From positions 248,001 to 312,000 of the forward strand of contig JBCBIJ010000003.1 of NCBI GenBank assembly GCA_038524795.1: DNA of 64,000 nt. Direction: 5' to 3'. The DNA comes from CALBPI01 sp038524795. Its GTDB lineage: Bacteria; Pseudomonadota; Gammaproteobacteria; Steroidobacterales; Woeseiaceae. Position numbers and translations under genes: made by a program. Every line of letters starts with the position of its first letter. The first letter of the stretch is position 1. Shown piece by piece: positions 55,657-63,798 of the stretch. The notes under the pieces were generated by a model, which ran no database searches, was not told the DNA's origin, and was given only the letters and a program-made list of their open reading frames with translations.

Positions 55657-56616
55657 TCAGCACGGCGAGAAGGGCTGCATCAGCTCGACGCTGGCGCGCG
55701 CTCGAGCCTCAGGCGATGCGTCAGCAGCACCGTCTTCAAGCAGCGCGTCGATGACCGCGAACCGCGGTTTGAGTCCCGCATCGTTGGCGATTTGAATATT
55801 GAGCCCGGGGCGAGCGTTCATTTCGAGCATGAGCGGACCCAGGTCTTTGTCGATGACGATGTCCACGCCCAGGTAACCCAGACCCGAAACCTCGTAACCG
55901 GTGGCCGCAATATCAAGAATGCGATCCCAGTGCGGTACCTGGTGGCCGGCGATGGGGGTCAGGGTATCCGGGTGGTCCAGCACACGCAGGTTTCCTGACG
56001 ACGCGCTCATCGTCAGGCCTGTTGCCAGGTCCACGCCGGCGCCGACTGCACCCTGATGCAGATTCGCCTTGCCGTCCGACTGGCGCGTCGGCAAGCGGAC
56101 CATCGCCATCACGGGGTAGCCGCGGTAGACAATGATTCGGATATCGGGCACACCGCGGTAGCTGATTTCATCGAACACACTGTCGAACTGCACGCGGTAC
56201 TCAATGAGCGCAATGTCAGGCTGCCCGGTCAGACTGAACTGCCCACTGACGATGTTAGAGGTGTGGTGCAACAACGCGGACTCGGGCATGAGCTCACCAT
56301 TGATGAGCCGGTAGTTGCCGCCGTAGCGACCGTCGATCACAAGAATCCCATCGCCACCACTGCCGCTCGCGGGCTTCACCACGAAGCTCTTGTGCTGAGC
56401 GAGCGTCTCGGGGAGGCCGCGCACATCGCCTTGCGATTCCGCAACGGCAAAAAGCTCGGGGACCGCCATGCCCGCGGCGGCGGCCAGCGACTTGGTCAGC
56501 CGCTTGTTGTCAACACGCGGGTAGAGACGCCGCGAATTGAGCGCGGTGATGTAGTTAGCGTTGCGCTCGTTGAGCCCGATCACGCCAGAGTTCTTGAGCT
56601 TACGCCCCCAGAGCAT
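55657..56616 (-). CDS. RimK-like ATP-grasp alpha-L-glutamate ligase-related protein
   Basis: 319 residues. The ATP-grasp fold is visible: NKRLTKSLAAAAGMAVPE, the nucleotide lysine and glycine loop FVVKPASGSGGDGILVI, ALIEYRVQFDSVF, and the metal site PLMLEMNARPGLNIQIAN. It matches the RimK-related branch that accompanies a 7TM transglutaminase-like protein, here the next gene, overlapping by one base. It probably adds an amino acid (glutamate?) to an unknown substrate. The substrate is inferred from the family only. Confidence 0.88.
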   Translation of the reverse strand: MLWGRKLKNSGVIGLNERNANYITALNSRRLYPRVDNKRLTKSLAAAAGMAVPELFAVAESQGDVRGLPETLAQHKSFVVKPASGSGGDGILVIDGRYGGNYRLINGELMPESALLHHTSNIVSGQFSLTGQPDIALIEYRVQFDSVFDEISYRGVPDIRIIVYRGYPVMAMVRLPTRQSDGKANLHQGAVGAGVDLATGLTMSASSGNLRVLDHPDTLTPIAGHQVPHWDRILDIAATGYEVSGLGYLGVDIVIDKDLGPLMLEMNARPGLNIQIANDAGLKPRFAVIDALLEDGAADASPEARARASVELMQPFSPC

Positions 56617-58142
56617 TAAGAGTCCTTGCGCGACAACACGCCGAAGCGACGCAGCTCGCTCAGTCGATAACCGCTGTAGCGCCCACAGAGCAGCACGAAG
56701 GCCAGGATCACAAGCAGCAATTCCGGGAACGTGAAGAACAGGTATTCGAGCGCATCGATACCCATGACCAGGTAGGCCAGCGCCGCCACCAGCAAACTGC
56801 CCGCGCCGGCCTTCATCGCATCCTGAGCACCACGTTCTTCCCAGATCACGGACATGCGCTCAATCGTCATGGCAATGATCACCATCGGGAACAACGCCAC
56901 CGACAGTCCTGTCTCCAGACCGAGCTGATGCGCAATCACACTGATGGACAGCATGAGCAGCACAACGATGATGAGCACAGCCGTGAGTCGCGGCACCAGC
57001 AACAAACGGAGACGCTCGAGCAGAAAGCGTATGGCAAGCCCGAGACCCGTAAGCAACGTGAACAGAATGACGCCCGCCAGCAGGTCCGTCTCGCGGAACG
57101 CGAGCGCGATGAGCACGGGCATGAAGGTGCCAAAGGTCTGCACGCCGACAAAATTGCGCAACAAGACCATAACGAGCGCGCCAATGGGAATCATGAGCAG
57201 CACCGAATACACGGCCTGGGTCTGAATCGGCAGGCTGAACAGCGAAAAAGTCATGAGCAGCGAGCCGCGCTGCTCTGCACGATTGGTCGCGACGTCGAGG
57301 CTGTCGAGCTGGCTGCGGCGCACAGCGAAATTGAGCTCAAGCCCGCTGCCGCCCTGCACGGTAGCCAGCGTCTCCAGGCCTCGTGACCAGGCAAAAAAAT
57401 TGTCGGGCAAGCCCTGCGAACCCGATGACGGATCAAAGAACAGCCATTCCACACCGTCGTGGATTTCCAGGTAGGTCGCGATCGGCGCGTTTCTTTGTTC
57501 GTCTTTGAGCAGCAAACCGCGCACCGATCGTGCGGGCACCCGCGCGTAGGCCAGCAGGTCGATGAGCATCGACATGCGGCGCGTGCCGCCACGCCGTCCT
57601 TCAAACAGCAGCGCCACGTTTTCATCGGGCGTCGGGTCGTTCACCCGCCGCAACAGTGCCGACACCAGCGATGCGGCGTCGGCCGACTCCTGGCGCACTT
57701 CTTCCACGAGCTCGAGCGCGGCGGTGCGTTCGGGCTCGGTCAGGCCGGGCGGGTCCGGAAAGGGTGGCGTTGTGTCCGCCTCTTCAATGGACGGATCGCC
57801 GTAAACCACAACCCGGTAATACAAGCGCTGCTCACCGCTGGCGCGGCGAATTGCCCACTGCGCGCGTCGGCCACCGTCCTCATAACCGATGTCATAGCCG
57901 TAGCCGCCGGCCACGGAGTTTTCCGACAAGGTCGCAAAGCCCGGTGTCAGTGCAGGCACGCGCAACGCGGCTTTGATAGGACCGGGCCGGGCCTCGAACC
58001 GTAGCGACGCCTCAATGGTCCAGGCAGAACGGCTCGCGTCCTCGCTCAGCGGCAGGCCGAGCACCGCCTGCTTGTAGAAAAACACGCTCAGTCCAAGCAA
58101 CGCGCACACGAGCGCCAAACCCTGTACGTAACGTAAGGTCAA
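56616..58142 (-). CDS. Inactive-transglutaminase fused to seven membrane helices
   Basis: 508 residues from TTG 58142, which overlaps the stop of the upstream hydroxylase gene. One N-terminal helix (about 7-25) precedes a periplasmic transglutaminase-like domain (about 30-270). Its catalytic Cys is missing: the site reads GGTRRMSMLIDLLAYARVPAR. Seven membrane helices follow (about 295-490; TQAVYSVLLMIPIGALVMVLL and further). The 7TM_transglut family is paired with RimK-like ligases and often a zinc protease. I do not see the protease here. The job is unknown, perhaps handling a peptide for the ligase. Confidence 0.88.
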   Translation of the reverse strand: MTLRYVQGLALVCALLGLSVFFYKQAVLGLPLSEDASRSAWTIEASLRFEARPGPIKAALRVPALTPGFATLSENSVAGGYGYDIGYEDGGRRAQWAIRRASGEQRLYYRVVVYGDPSIEEADTTPPFPDPPGLTEPERTAALELVEEVRQESADAASLVSALLRRVNDPTPDENVALLFEGRRGGTRRMSMLIDLLAYARVPARSVRGLLLKDEQRNAPIATYLEIHDGVEWLFFDPSSGSQGLPDNFFAWSRGLETLATVQGGSGLELNFAVRRSQLDSLDVATNRAEQRGSLLMTFSLFSLPIQTQAVYSVLLMIPIGALVMVLLRNFVGVQTFGTFMPVLIALAFRETDLLAGVILFTLLTGLGLAIRFLLERLRLLLVPRLTAVLIIVVLLMLSISVIAHQLGLETGLSVALFPMVIIAMTIERMSVIWEERGAQDAMKAGAGSLLVAALAYLVMGIDALEYLFFTFPELLLVILAFVLLCGRYSGYRLSELRRFGVLSRKDS

Positions 58143-59344
58143 GACGCGTCCCCGCTGCGCCCCATGGCGTGCCCTGCAGCCAGCTGCTTCGCCAGCGCGC
58201 TGGTGTCGAACCAGCGCATGCCCGCGCGGCGCAGGTCGGCGAAGCGACCGCGATCGCGTGCGAACAGCCGATTGATAAAGTCGAGCCCGTAGACCATGCC
58301 CGCATTCTCGGCCTTGCGAGCGCGCCTGTAGCGTCGCAGCACGGGCGGGTCGCCAAAATCGGCACCGTCGGCCACCGCCTGAGCAACGAACGTCGCCAGG
58401 CAGTCTGCATCGTCAAACCCGAGATTAGCGCCCTGCCCCGCCAGGGGGTGCACCGCATGGGCAGCATCCCCCACCAGCAGCGTGCGCGGCGCGACAGGGT
58501 CGTCGACGTAGTGGCTCACGAGCGGGAACGACACCCGCGGCGTCGTCGCGGCCAGCGCGCCGAGCACACCGTCGCTGGCATCGGTCACCGCCGCGTCAAA
58601 CGCGGCAGCATCCATGGCTTCGAGAGCCCGTGCGTGATCCGGCGTCGTGCTCCAGACGAGCGAGACCCGGCGGTCGGCCAGCGGTAACAAGGCCAGAGGC
58701 CCGTCAGGCAGGAAACGTTGCAGCGCGCAGTCATCGTGGTCGTGCTCGCTGGACAGGTGCGCTACGACTGCCAGCTGATCGTGAGACCAGCGCCGACTCG
58801 CGATGCCCGAGAGTGCGCGTACGCTGCTCTCGCGACCATCGGCACCAATGAGCAGTCGCCCGGTGAGGGTGTCACCTGCGGACGTCCGTACGGCAATGTC
58901 ACTGTCACGTGTGGTGATGCCCTCGATGCTGACCGCCAACACGCTGACACGCGGATCCTCGGCAAGCATTTCGTAGAGGCACTGGCAGAGCATGGCGTTG
59001 TCGGTGATGGTGCCGAGCACAGGGGCCCCGAAGTCCGCACCTGCGAAATGCACGCCGTCACCGGCATCGGTCCCGGCATCCCAGACACGCATGCTCGTGA
59101 ACGGCGCCACGTGGCTCGCTGGCAATCGCTGCCAGGCACCCACACGCTCGAACAAGGCCTGTGAGGCCGGCGCGATAGCGGACACTCGAAGACCCGGCGC
59201 ATCGGCGTCGGCAGCGCGCGGTGGTCCCGCCGGGTCGAGGATGGTCACGGACAATCGCGGCGCGGCTTGGCGCAACGCTGCCGCAGCGGTGAGGCCTACG
59301 AGACCCGATCCGGCAATCAGAACATCGGCGCTCGGACGAGCCAA
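58139..59344 (-). CDS. UbiH/UbiF/VisC-family FAD hydroxylase
   Basis: 401 residues from TTG 59344 (MARPSADVLIAGSGLVGLTA), just after the pepP stop. Family enzymes hydroxylate the ring in ubiquinone synthesis. FAD motifs are DVLIAGSGLVGLTAAAALR, GRLLIGADGRESSVR and LLVGDAAHAVHPLAGQGANLGFDD, the last being the UbiH/F signature. Which ring position it attacks (UbiH, UbiF or UbiI) cannot be read from the sequence. pepP-ubiH is the conserved order. Confidence 0.9.
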   Translation of the reverse strand: MARPSADVLIAGSGLVGLTAAAALRQAAPRLSVTILDPAGPPRAADADAPGLRVSAIAPASQALFERVGAWQRLPASHVAPFTSMRVWDAGTDAGDGVHFAGADFGAPVLGTITDNAMLCQCLYEMLAEDPRVSVLAVSIEGITTRDSDIAVRTSAGDTLTGRLLIGADGRESSVRALSGIASRRWSHDQLAVVAHLSSEHDHDDCALQRFLPDGPLALLPLADRRVSLVWSTTPDHARALEAMDAAAFDAAVTDASDGVLGALAATTPRVSFPLVSHYVDDPVAPRTLLVGDAAHAVHPLAGQGANLGFDDADCLATFVAQAVADGADFGDPPVLRRYRRARKAENAGMVYGLDFINRLFARDRGRFADLRRAGMRWFDTSALAKQLAAGHAMGRSGDAS

Positions 59345-59354
59345 AACGATAACC

Positions 59355-60677
59355 TCAGGCCGCGCGCGAGCGCGCCGACCCGGCCATCCAGCGCTCAATG
59401 TCGTCGGCCGTTTTCGCGAGGCCCTTGCTCAGGACGTCGGGGCCGCTGCGGGTGACGGCGACATCGTCTTCAATGCGCACGCCGATGCCACGCCAGCGCT
59501 TCTCAACCCGGGCGTCAGGCGCGATGTAAATGCCGGGCTCCACGGTCGTCACCATGCCGGGCTCGAGTTCGCGCCAGGCGTCGTCAACCTTGTAGTCGCC
59601 AACGTCGTGCACGTCGATGCCAAGCCAGTGGCCCGTACGGTGCATGAAGAACTGACGGTAAGCCTCATTCTTGATCAGTGTGGAGAGGTTGCCCTCGAGT
59701 AAGCCAAGTGCACGCAAGCCGCGTGTGATCACTTTGACGGCGGCATCGTGAGGCGCGTTCCAGTGATTGCCGGCCACGGTTGCCTCAATAGCCGCCTCCT
59801 GCGCGTCGAGTACCACGTCGTACACGGCACGCTGTTCGGCCGTGAATCGGCCATTGACGGGAAACGTCCGCGTGACGTCGCTGGCGTAGAGGTCCAGCTC
59901 GCAACCCGCATCAACAAGCACAAGGTCACCGTCGTTGAGCAGGTCAGCGTTCTCGATGTAGTGCAGTATGCAGGCGTTGGCACCGCCGCCCACGATGGGC
60001 GGATACGACGCGGTCGCAGCGTGACGCCGAAACTCGTGTTGATACTCGGCCTCGAGTTCGTACTCAAACATGCCCGGTTGCACGGCGCGCATCGCGCGCT
60101 TGTGCGCGGCGACGGCCACCTTCGCGGACTGGCGCAGGCGGCTGATCTCGCGCCGGCTCTTGAACAGGCGCATGTCGTGCAGGTAATGGTCGAGTGATAC
60201 AAAAGCCGAGGGCGCATCAACGCCTGCGATGTTGCGGCCGCGCAGACCGCACACCCATTCCGTGACCTGGTGATCAAACTCGGGGTACTGACCCATCGTG
60301 TAGAACACGCGCTCGGCGGACTCGAGCATGCCCGGCAGGATGTCGTTGATGTCATCAATGGGAAATGCGTCGTCGGCCCCATACTCGGACACCGCACCCT
60401 CCGTACCGGCACGGGCACCGTCCCAGAGCTCCCGTTCCGGGTTGCGCTCGCGACAGAACAGCACAAACTCACCCTCGGCGCGCCCGGGCGCGATAACGGC
60501 GACGGCCTCCGGTTCCGGAAAGCCGGTGAGGTAGTGAAAGTCGGAGTCTTGCCGGAAGCGGTGCTCGACATCGCGGCTGCGCACGCGCACGGGCGCGGCA
60601 GGCAAAATGGCGACGCTGTCCTCGCCCATCATGCGCATGAGCTGCTTGCGGCGCTTCGCGTATTCGGCTGCATCCAT
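59355..60677 (-). CDS. pepP: Xaa-Pro aminopeptidase PepP
   Basis: 440 residues. PepP removes the first residue from peptides with proline second. The pita-bread metal site is intact: LVDAGCELDLYASDVTRTFP (two Asp), HRTGHWLGIDVHDVG (His), VTTVEPGIYIAPD (Glu) and IGVRIEDDVAVT (Glu). The N-terminal domain has FRQDSDFHYLTGFPEPEAV. It lies upstream of the Ubi-type hydroxylase and downstream of the UPF0149 gene, the usual order. Confidence 0.97.
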   Translation of the reverse strand: MDAAEYAKRRKQLMRMMGEDSVAILPAAPVRVRSRDVEHRFRQDSDFHYLTGFPEPEAVAVIAPGRAEGEFVLFCRERNPERELWDGARAGTEGAVSEYGADDAFPIDDINDILPGMLESAERVFYTMGQYPEFDHQVTEWVCGLRGRNIAGVDAPSAFVSLDHYLHDMRLFKSRREISRLRQSAKVAVAAHKRAMRAVQPGMFEYELEAEYQHEFRRHAATASYPPIVGGGANACILHYIENADLLNDGDLVLVDAGCELDLYASDVTRTFPVNGRFTAEQRAVYDVVLDAQEAAIEATVAGNHWNAPHDAAVKVITRGLRALGLLEGNLSTLIKNEAYRQFFMHRTGHWLGIDVHDVGDYKVDDAWRELEPGMVTTVEPGIYIAPDARVEKRWRGIGVRIEDDVAVTRSGPDVLSKGLAKTADDIERWMAGSARSRAA

Positions 60678-60719
60678 GAATCGGGGTCTCGTCTGTGGCG
60701 CGTATCGGTGAAACGCGCG

Positions 60720-61304
60720 TCAGTGTACGTTCGTGTCCAGACCACTGGCCAGCGCGCGAACGGGCGCTAGCTCCTCATACGCGAGCTGTGCGAGCACTCG
60801 CAGATACTCAACGATTTCAGTGTAGGCGGCCTCGGCGGCGTTGAGATCGTCCTCGAGGTCCTCGTCGCTGAGCGCAGCCCGCGATATCTCACCGAGATCG
60901 GAAACAAGTTCCGCAAGGGGCTCCTCGTCGAGCCGCTTGCGCGCCGGGGTGCCACGCATCGCCGCGCCCTCGCCCAAACCGGCCAGAAAACCTGCGGCCC
61001 ACTCGACAATAGCGTCAACACGGTCACGCAGATCGTCTTCGTCGTCGGGCAGCCACGGCACGGGCAGACTGTCGGTGTCCGCGAGCGCGCGCACGCGGGC
61101 CGTAGCCAGCTCGCCCAATGGCGTTACGGCAGCGGAATCGCCGGTTTCGGCGGTGACCTGGTTGAGCCACACGGCGGCTGCCTCATCGCCCAGCATCGCG
61201 GCCAGGCTCAGGAGCCGCCCGTCGGCCTCGGCTGCAGTGGTGTGGCTCGCGGCGCTTGCAAGCAACTGTTCGACGCGCGCGTACTCGGTTTCGGTGGTGG
61301 ACAT
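60720..61304 (-). CDS. ygfB: UPF0149 (YgfB-type) protein
   Basis: 194 residues, all-helical. It has the YgfB/YecA-N pattern: LLSLAAMLGDEAAAVWLNQV, LPDDEDDLRDRVDAIVEWAAGFLAGLGE, LVSDLGEISRAAL and NAAEAAYTEIVEYLRVLAQLAYEEL. It lacks the C-terminal SEC-C metal motif of YecA. The role is unclear; in Pseudomonas a homologue affects a stress regulator. It is divergent from the ZapB-like gene and is followed by pepP. Confidence 0.9.
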   Translation of the reverse strand: MSTTETEYARVEQLLASAASHTTAAEADGRLLSLAAMLGDEAAAVWLNQVTAETGDSAAVTPLGELATARVRALADTDSLPVPWLPDDEDDLRDRVDAIVEWAAGFLAGLGEGAAMRGTPARKRLDEEPLAELVSDLGEISRAALSDEDLEDDLNAAEAAYTEIVEYLRVLAQLAYEELAPVRALASGLDTNVH

Positions 61305-61419
61305 GTCAGGTGGGTCGGTAGAAAACCACTCGCCATAATATCACTGCGAGCCGCCGCTGCGGCCCCGAGGCCGACCGGCGGCGATTGACCGTATTCGAGG
61401 CGCACACTATATTTCTCGC

Positions 61420-61650
61420 GTGGCACAACGAGAAGAAAACCTGTTCGACACGGAACTCCGGCAGCTTGAATCGCGCATGGAGGAGATTGTCCGCGTCTGC
61501 GACCAGCTCAAGGAGGAGAATCGGTCGCTCAAGGAACGCCAGGACGCCCTGATCACGGAGCGCGCCTCGTTGTTGCAGAAGAATGAGCTGGTCCGTGGCC
61601 GCGTCGAGGCTATGATCGGTCGACTCAAGTCTATGGAGCACGGCGGCTGA
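61420..61650 (+). CDS. Small coiled-coil protein (TIGR02449/ZapB-like)
   Basis: 76 residues from GTG 61420. It is almost entirely coiled coil: FDTELRQLESRMEEIVRVCD, then LKEENRSLKERQDALITERA. This fits the TIGR02449 family of short proteins encoded next to zapA in gammaproteobacteria, related in build to ZapB, which bundles the division ring. The adjacent zapA, 76 bases downstream, supports a role in cell division. The function is not shown directly. Confidence 0.85.
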   Translation: MAQREENLFDTELRQLESRMEEIVRVCDQLKEENRSLKERQDALITERASLLQKNELVRGRVEAMIGRLKSMEHGG

Positions 61651-61726
61651 GACCGCCTTCCAGCGCTGGGCAGGGGCGCCCGGCGGCATTTGCGCATCCG
61701 CGCCAGCACAAGCCAGGGGAATCACC

Positions 61727-62041
61727 ATGAGCGACGTCTACGCGCACGTAACCGTAAAGATCCTCGAAAAGGAGTATCAGGTGTCGTGCCCGGTCAACGA
61801 ACGCACCGACCTGCTGGACGCCGCCGAGCTGCTCAACGGGCAGATGCGCGAGATCCGCGACAGCGGCAAAGTGGTGGGGCTCGACCGCATTGCGGTCATG
61901 GCCGCGCTTAACATGGCCAACGAAGTGCTCAAGTTCAAGGCACGTGAGGACGCTGTACAGTCTACGCTCGGCAACCGAATTCGCGCGCTGACCGAAAGCG
62001 CTGATAAGGCGTTGGGCGACGCGCGTCAGCTTGACCTGTAG
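61727..62041 (+). CDS. zapA: Cell division protein ZapA
   Basis: 104 residues. ZapA crosslinks FtsZ filaments at midcell. Family pattern: VTVKILEKEYQVSCPVNERTDLLDAAELLN at the N-terminal domain, then VGLDRIAVMAALNMANEVLKFK. The C-terminal helix forms the tetramer coiled coil. GGGG lies seven bases before the ATG. It precedes the 6S RNA gene, the usual order zapA-ssrS-fau. Confidence 0.95.
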   Translation: MSDVYAHVTVKILEKEYQVSCPVNERTDLLDAAELLNGQMREIRDSGKVVGLDRIAVMAALNMANEVLKFKAREDAVQSTLGNRIRALTESADKALGDARQLDL

Positions 62042-62089
62042 GGTGTAGCACCCTGCTGGCGATGCAGTAGCCGGCGTGACAGAATGAGT

Positions 62090-62283
62090 TGTGATGTCTC
62101 CTGCAGTGTTCGACGCTGGCCAGGAAGCCTTTCGACCCTAATTATCTCACCTCGGGGTCAATTCCCGGCACGGATTTGCGCACTACCGATGCAATCGGGA
62201 AGCCTGTTTCGTGCTCTTTGACCCCACTTTACGCTCTGGTTCGAGAGCGATGGTTGGTGACGGCACAGGCGGGAGACATCCTT
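62090..62283 (+). ncRNA. ssrS: 6S RNA
   Basis: The end stem pairs GATGTCTCCTGC (62093-62104) with GCGGGAGACATC (62269-62280), twelve pairs with one wobble. Between them lie a GAAGCCT block, a hairpin GCTCTGGTTCGAGAGC (62233-62248), and TTGGTGA. Length of about 190 bases is that of 6S RNA, which binds RNA polymerase holoenzyme and damps sigma-70 promoters in stationary phase. The order zapA-6S-fau is conserved. The exact ends are approximate. The loop region also has a GGGGTCAA/TTGACCCC arm. Confidence 0.9.
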
Positions 62284-62332
62284 TCCTTTTCTGCACCTGC
62301 AGCGCGCAAACGGCTCGGACACACACCAGACC

Positions 62333-62911
62333 ATGACGCCTGTCGACGCCCGTCGCTATGGGCTGGCTGCGCGCCGCGCGCTGCCGGTACCTGTAAGACA
62401 AGCTGCGTCACGACGTCTGTGCGCACGCTTGGCGGCAACACCCTGGTTTCGAGACGCGCAATGCATCGCCGTCTATTACGCGCAATACGATGAGCCGCAA
62501 CTCGAAGCACTCATTGCCCTGGCGCGCGAGCACGGCAAAACCGTTCTGCTGCCCATCGTTGGAAACCGCGGCGCCATGCGGTTTCGCGTCTGGCACCCAG
62601 GCGCAACGCTCTACAACAACCGCTTCGGCATCGGCGAACCACGCGATGCAGGCCGGCGTCATCATGAGTTTCTATCGCGCGCACGCTACGTCGTCTGCGC
62701 GCCATTGACGGCCTTCGATGCGCAATTGCGGCGTGTTGGTATGGGTGGCGGTTACTACGATCGTTGGTTCTCGCAGCGCTTGCACCGCTGCGGTATGCGT
62801 CGCATCGGCATCGCATTTGACTGCCAGCGCGTTGCAGACATCGAGGCGCAATGTTGGGACGTGTCACTGCACGGCGTCGTCACCGAGACGCGAATCTACA
62901 AAGGCCTGTAG
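62333..62911 (+). CDS. fau: 5-formyltetrahydrofolate cyclo-ligase
   Basis: 192 residues. It converts 5-formyl-THF to 5,10-methenyl-THF with ATP, recovering folate from a dead-end form. The N-terminal YAARRALP-like segment (YGLAARRALPVPVR) is typical, and the ATP/folate site VGMGGGYYDRWF is diagnostic. PLTAFDAQLRRVG precedes it. It follows 6S RNA by about 50 bases and can be cotranscribed with it, as in other gammaproteobacteria. Confidence 0.95.
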   Translation: MTPVDARRYGLAARRALPVPVRQAASRRLCARLAATPWFRDAQCIAVYYAQYDEPQLEALIALAREHGKTVLLPIVGNRGAMRFRVWHPGATLYNNRFGIGEPRDAGRRHHEFLSRARYVVCAPLTAFDAQLRRVGMGGGYYDRWFSQRLHRCGMRRIGIAFDCQRVADIEAQCWDVSLHGVVTETRIYKGL

Positions 62912-63228
62912 TCGGCGAACAATCGCTACATACCCTGAAAACACTGCTTTTGCAGCGTAAAGTCACACCGAATCCTGATCGGGGTTCTGCATCAACCAAC
63001 GGCGCACAGACGTAAGCGCGCACGTCGCACGCCTCAGTCGCTTGCGACACGGCAACGCAGCTGTGAGTGGTAGCGCACAAGCAATGCACGAACACACACG
63101 CCATCTGCGCATCGCATTACCCTGTTTTTGCAGCGTGAACCGCCTCTCAGTGTGGCTGTTCGTTTGCTGGAAATTGGTTGCTTTATGTATATACTCGGCT
63201 CCGGGTAACCCGACACGGAGAACTAACC
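62912..63228. other. Intergenic region with an 18-base direct repeat and a promoter
   Basis: 317 bases between fau and the histone-like gene. I see no protein gene. CTGCTTTTGCAGCGTAAA (62944-62961) recurs as CTGTTTTTGCAGCGTGAA (63122-63139), 16 of 18 bases identical, 178 bases apart. The first copy holds the inverted repeat CTGC-TTTT-GCAG. The 3' end of the gap carries the promoter of the histone-like gene. Confidence 0.6.
63164..63193 (+). promoter_or_regulatory. Candidate promoter of the histone-like gene
   Basis: TTGCTG (63164-63169) and TATATA (63188-63193) are 18 bases apart in a locally AT-rich stretch, ending 35 bases before the ATG at 63229. TATACT overlapping the second box is an alternative -10. 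A GGAG ribosome site lies eight to twelve bases before the ATG. Confidence 0.5.
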
Positions 63229-63798
63229 ATGGCTACCAAGAAGGCTTCGAAGAAAAAAGCTTCGAAGAAAAAGGCGACAACTAAACGTCGCCCCGCGAGC
63301 AAGCGAAAGGTTGCGACGAAGAAAAAAGTCGCTAAGAAAAAGGTCGCTAAGAAAACGACCCGCAAAAAAGTAGCGAAGAAAAAAGTCGCTAAGAAAAAGG
63401 CCACTAAGAAGAAGGCCAAGAAAAAAGTAGCGAAGAAAAAGGTCGCCAAGAAAAAGGCCACCAAGAAGAAGGCCAAGAAGAAAGTAGCGAAGAAGAAAAC
63501 CGCTAAGAAAAAGACCAAGAAAAAGGCCACCAAGAAGAAGGCCAAGAAAAAAGTAGCGAAGAAGAAAACCGCTAAGAAAAAGACCAAGAAAAAGGCCACC
63601 AAGAAGAAGGCCAAGAAAAAAGTAGCGAAGAAGAAAACCGCTAAGAAAAAGACCAAGAAAAAGGCCGCCAAGAAAAAGGCCAAGAAAAAAGTAGCGAAGA
63701 AGAAAACCGCTAAGAAGAAGCCTGCTCGCAAAAAGGCCACCAAGAAAAAGACGACCCGCAAGCGCGCAGCGAAGCGGAAAGTCAGCAAAAAGCGCTGA
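63229..63798 (+). CDS. Histone H1-like lysine-rich repeat protein
   Basis: 189 residues from ATG 63229; the open frame upstream is chance. The protein is nearly all Lys, Ala, Val, Thr and Arg (MATKKASKKKASKKKATTKR at the start) and has no aromatic, acidic or cysteine residues that I can see. It resembles AlgP/Hc1-type histone H1-like proteins, which bind DNA without sequence preference and help condense it. A 23-residue unit with KKVAKKKTAKKKTKKKA repeats three to four times at the DNA level (69 bases each). Copy number may vary between strains. Replication slippage is likely. Confidence 0.85.
   Translation: MATKKASKKKASKKKATTKRRPASKRKVATKKKVAKKKVAKKTTRKKVAKKKVAKKKATKKKAKKKVAKKKVAKKKATKKKAKKKVAKKKTAKKKTKKKATKKKAKKKVAKKKTAKKKTKKKATKKKAKKKVAKKKTAKKKTKKKAAKKKAKKKVAKKKTAKKKPARKKATKKKTTRKRAAKRKVSKKR
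63484..63712 (+). repeat. 69-base tandem repeat inside the histone-like gene
   Basis: The marker GTAGCGAAGAAGAAAACCGC occurs at 63484, 63553, 63622 and 63691, each 69 bases apart. The intervening bases are near-identical, with one change (ACC to GCC, Thr to Ala) in the third unit. Shorter Lys-Ala-rich repeats precede it. The period is a multiple of three, so the frame stays open. Confidence 0.9.

Noticed and set aside
63484..63712. Possible CRISPR array
   Set aside because: Repeats are contiguous, in frame and without spacers. They code for the lysine-rich protein.
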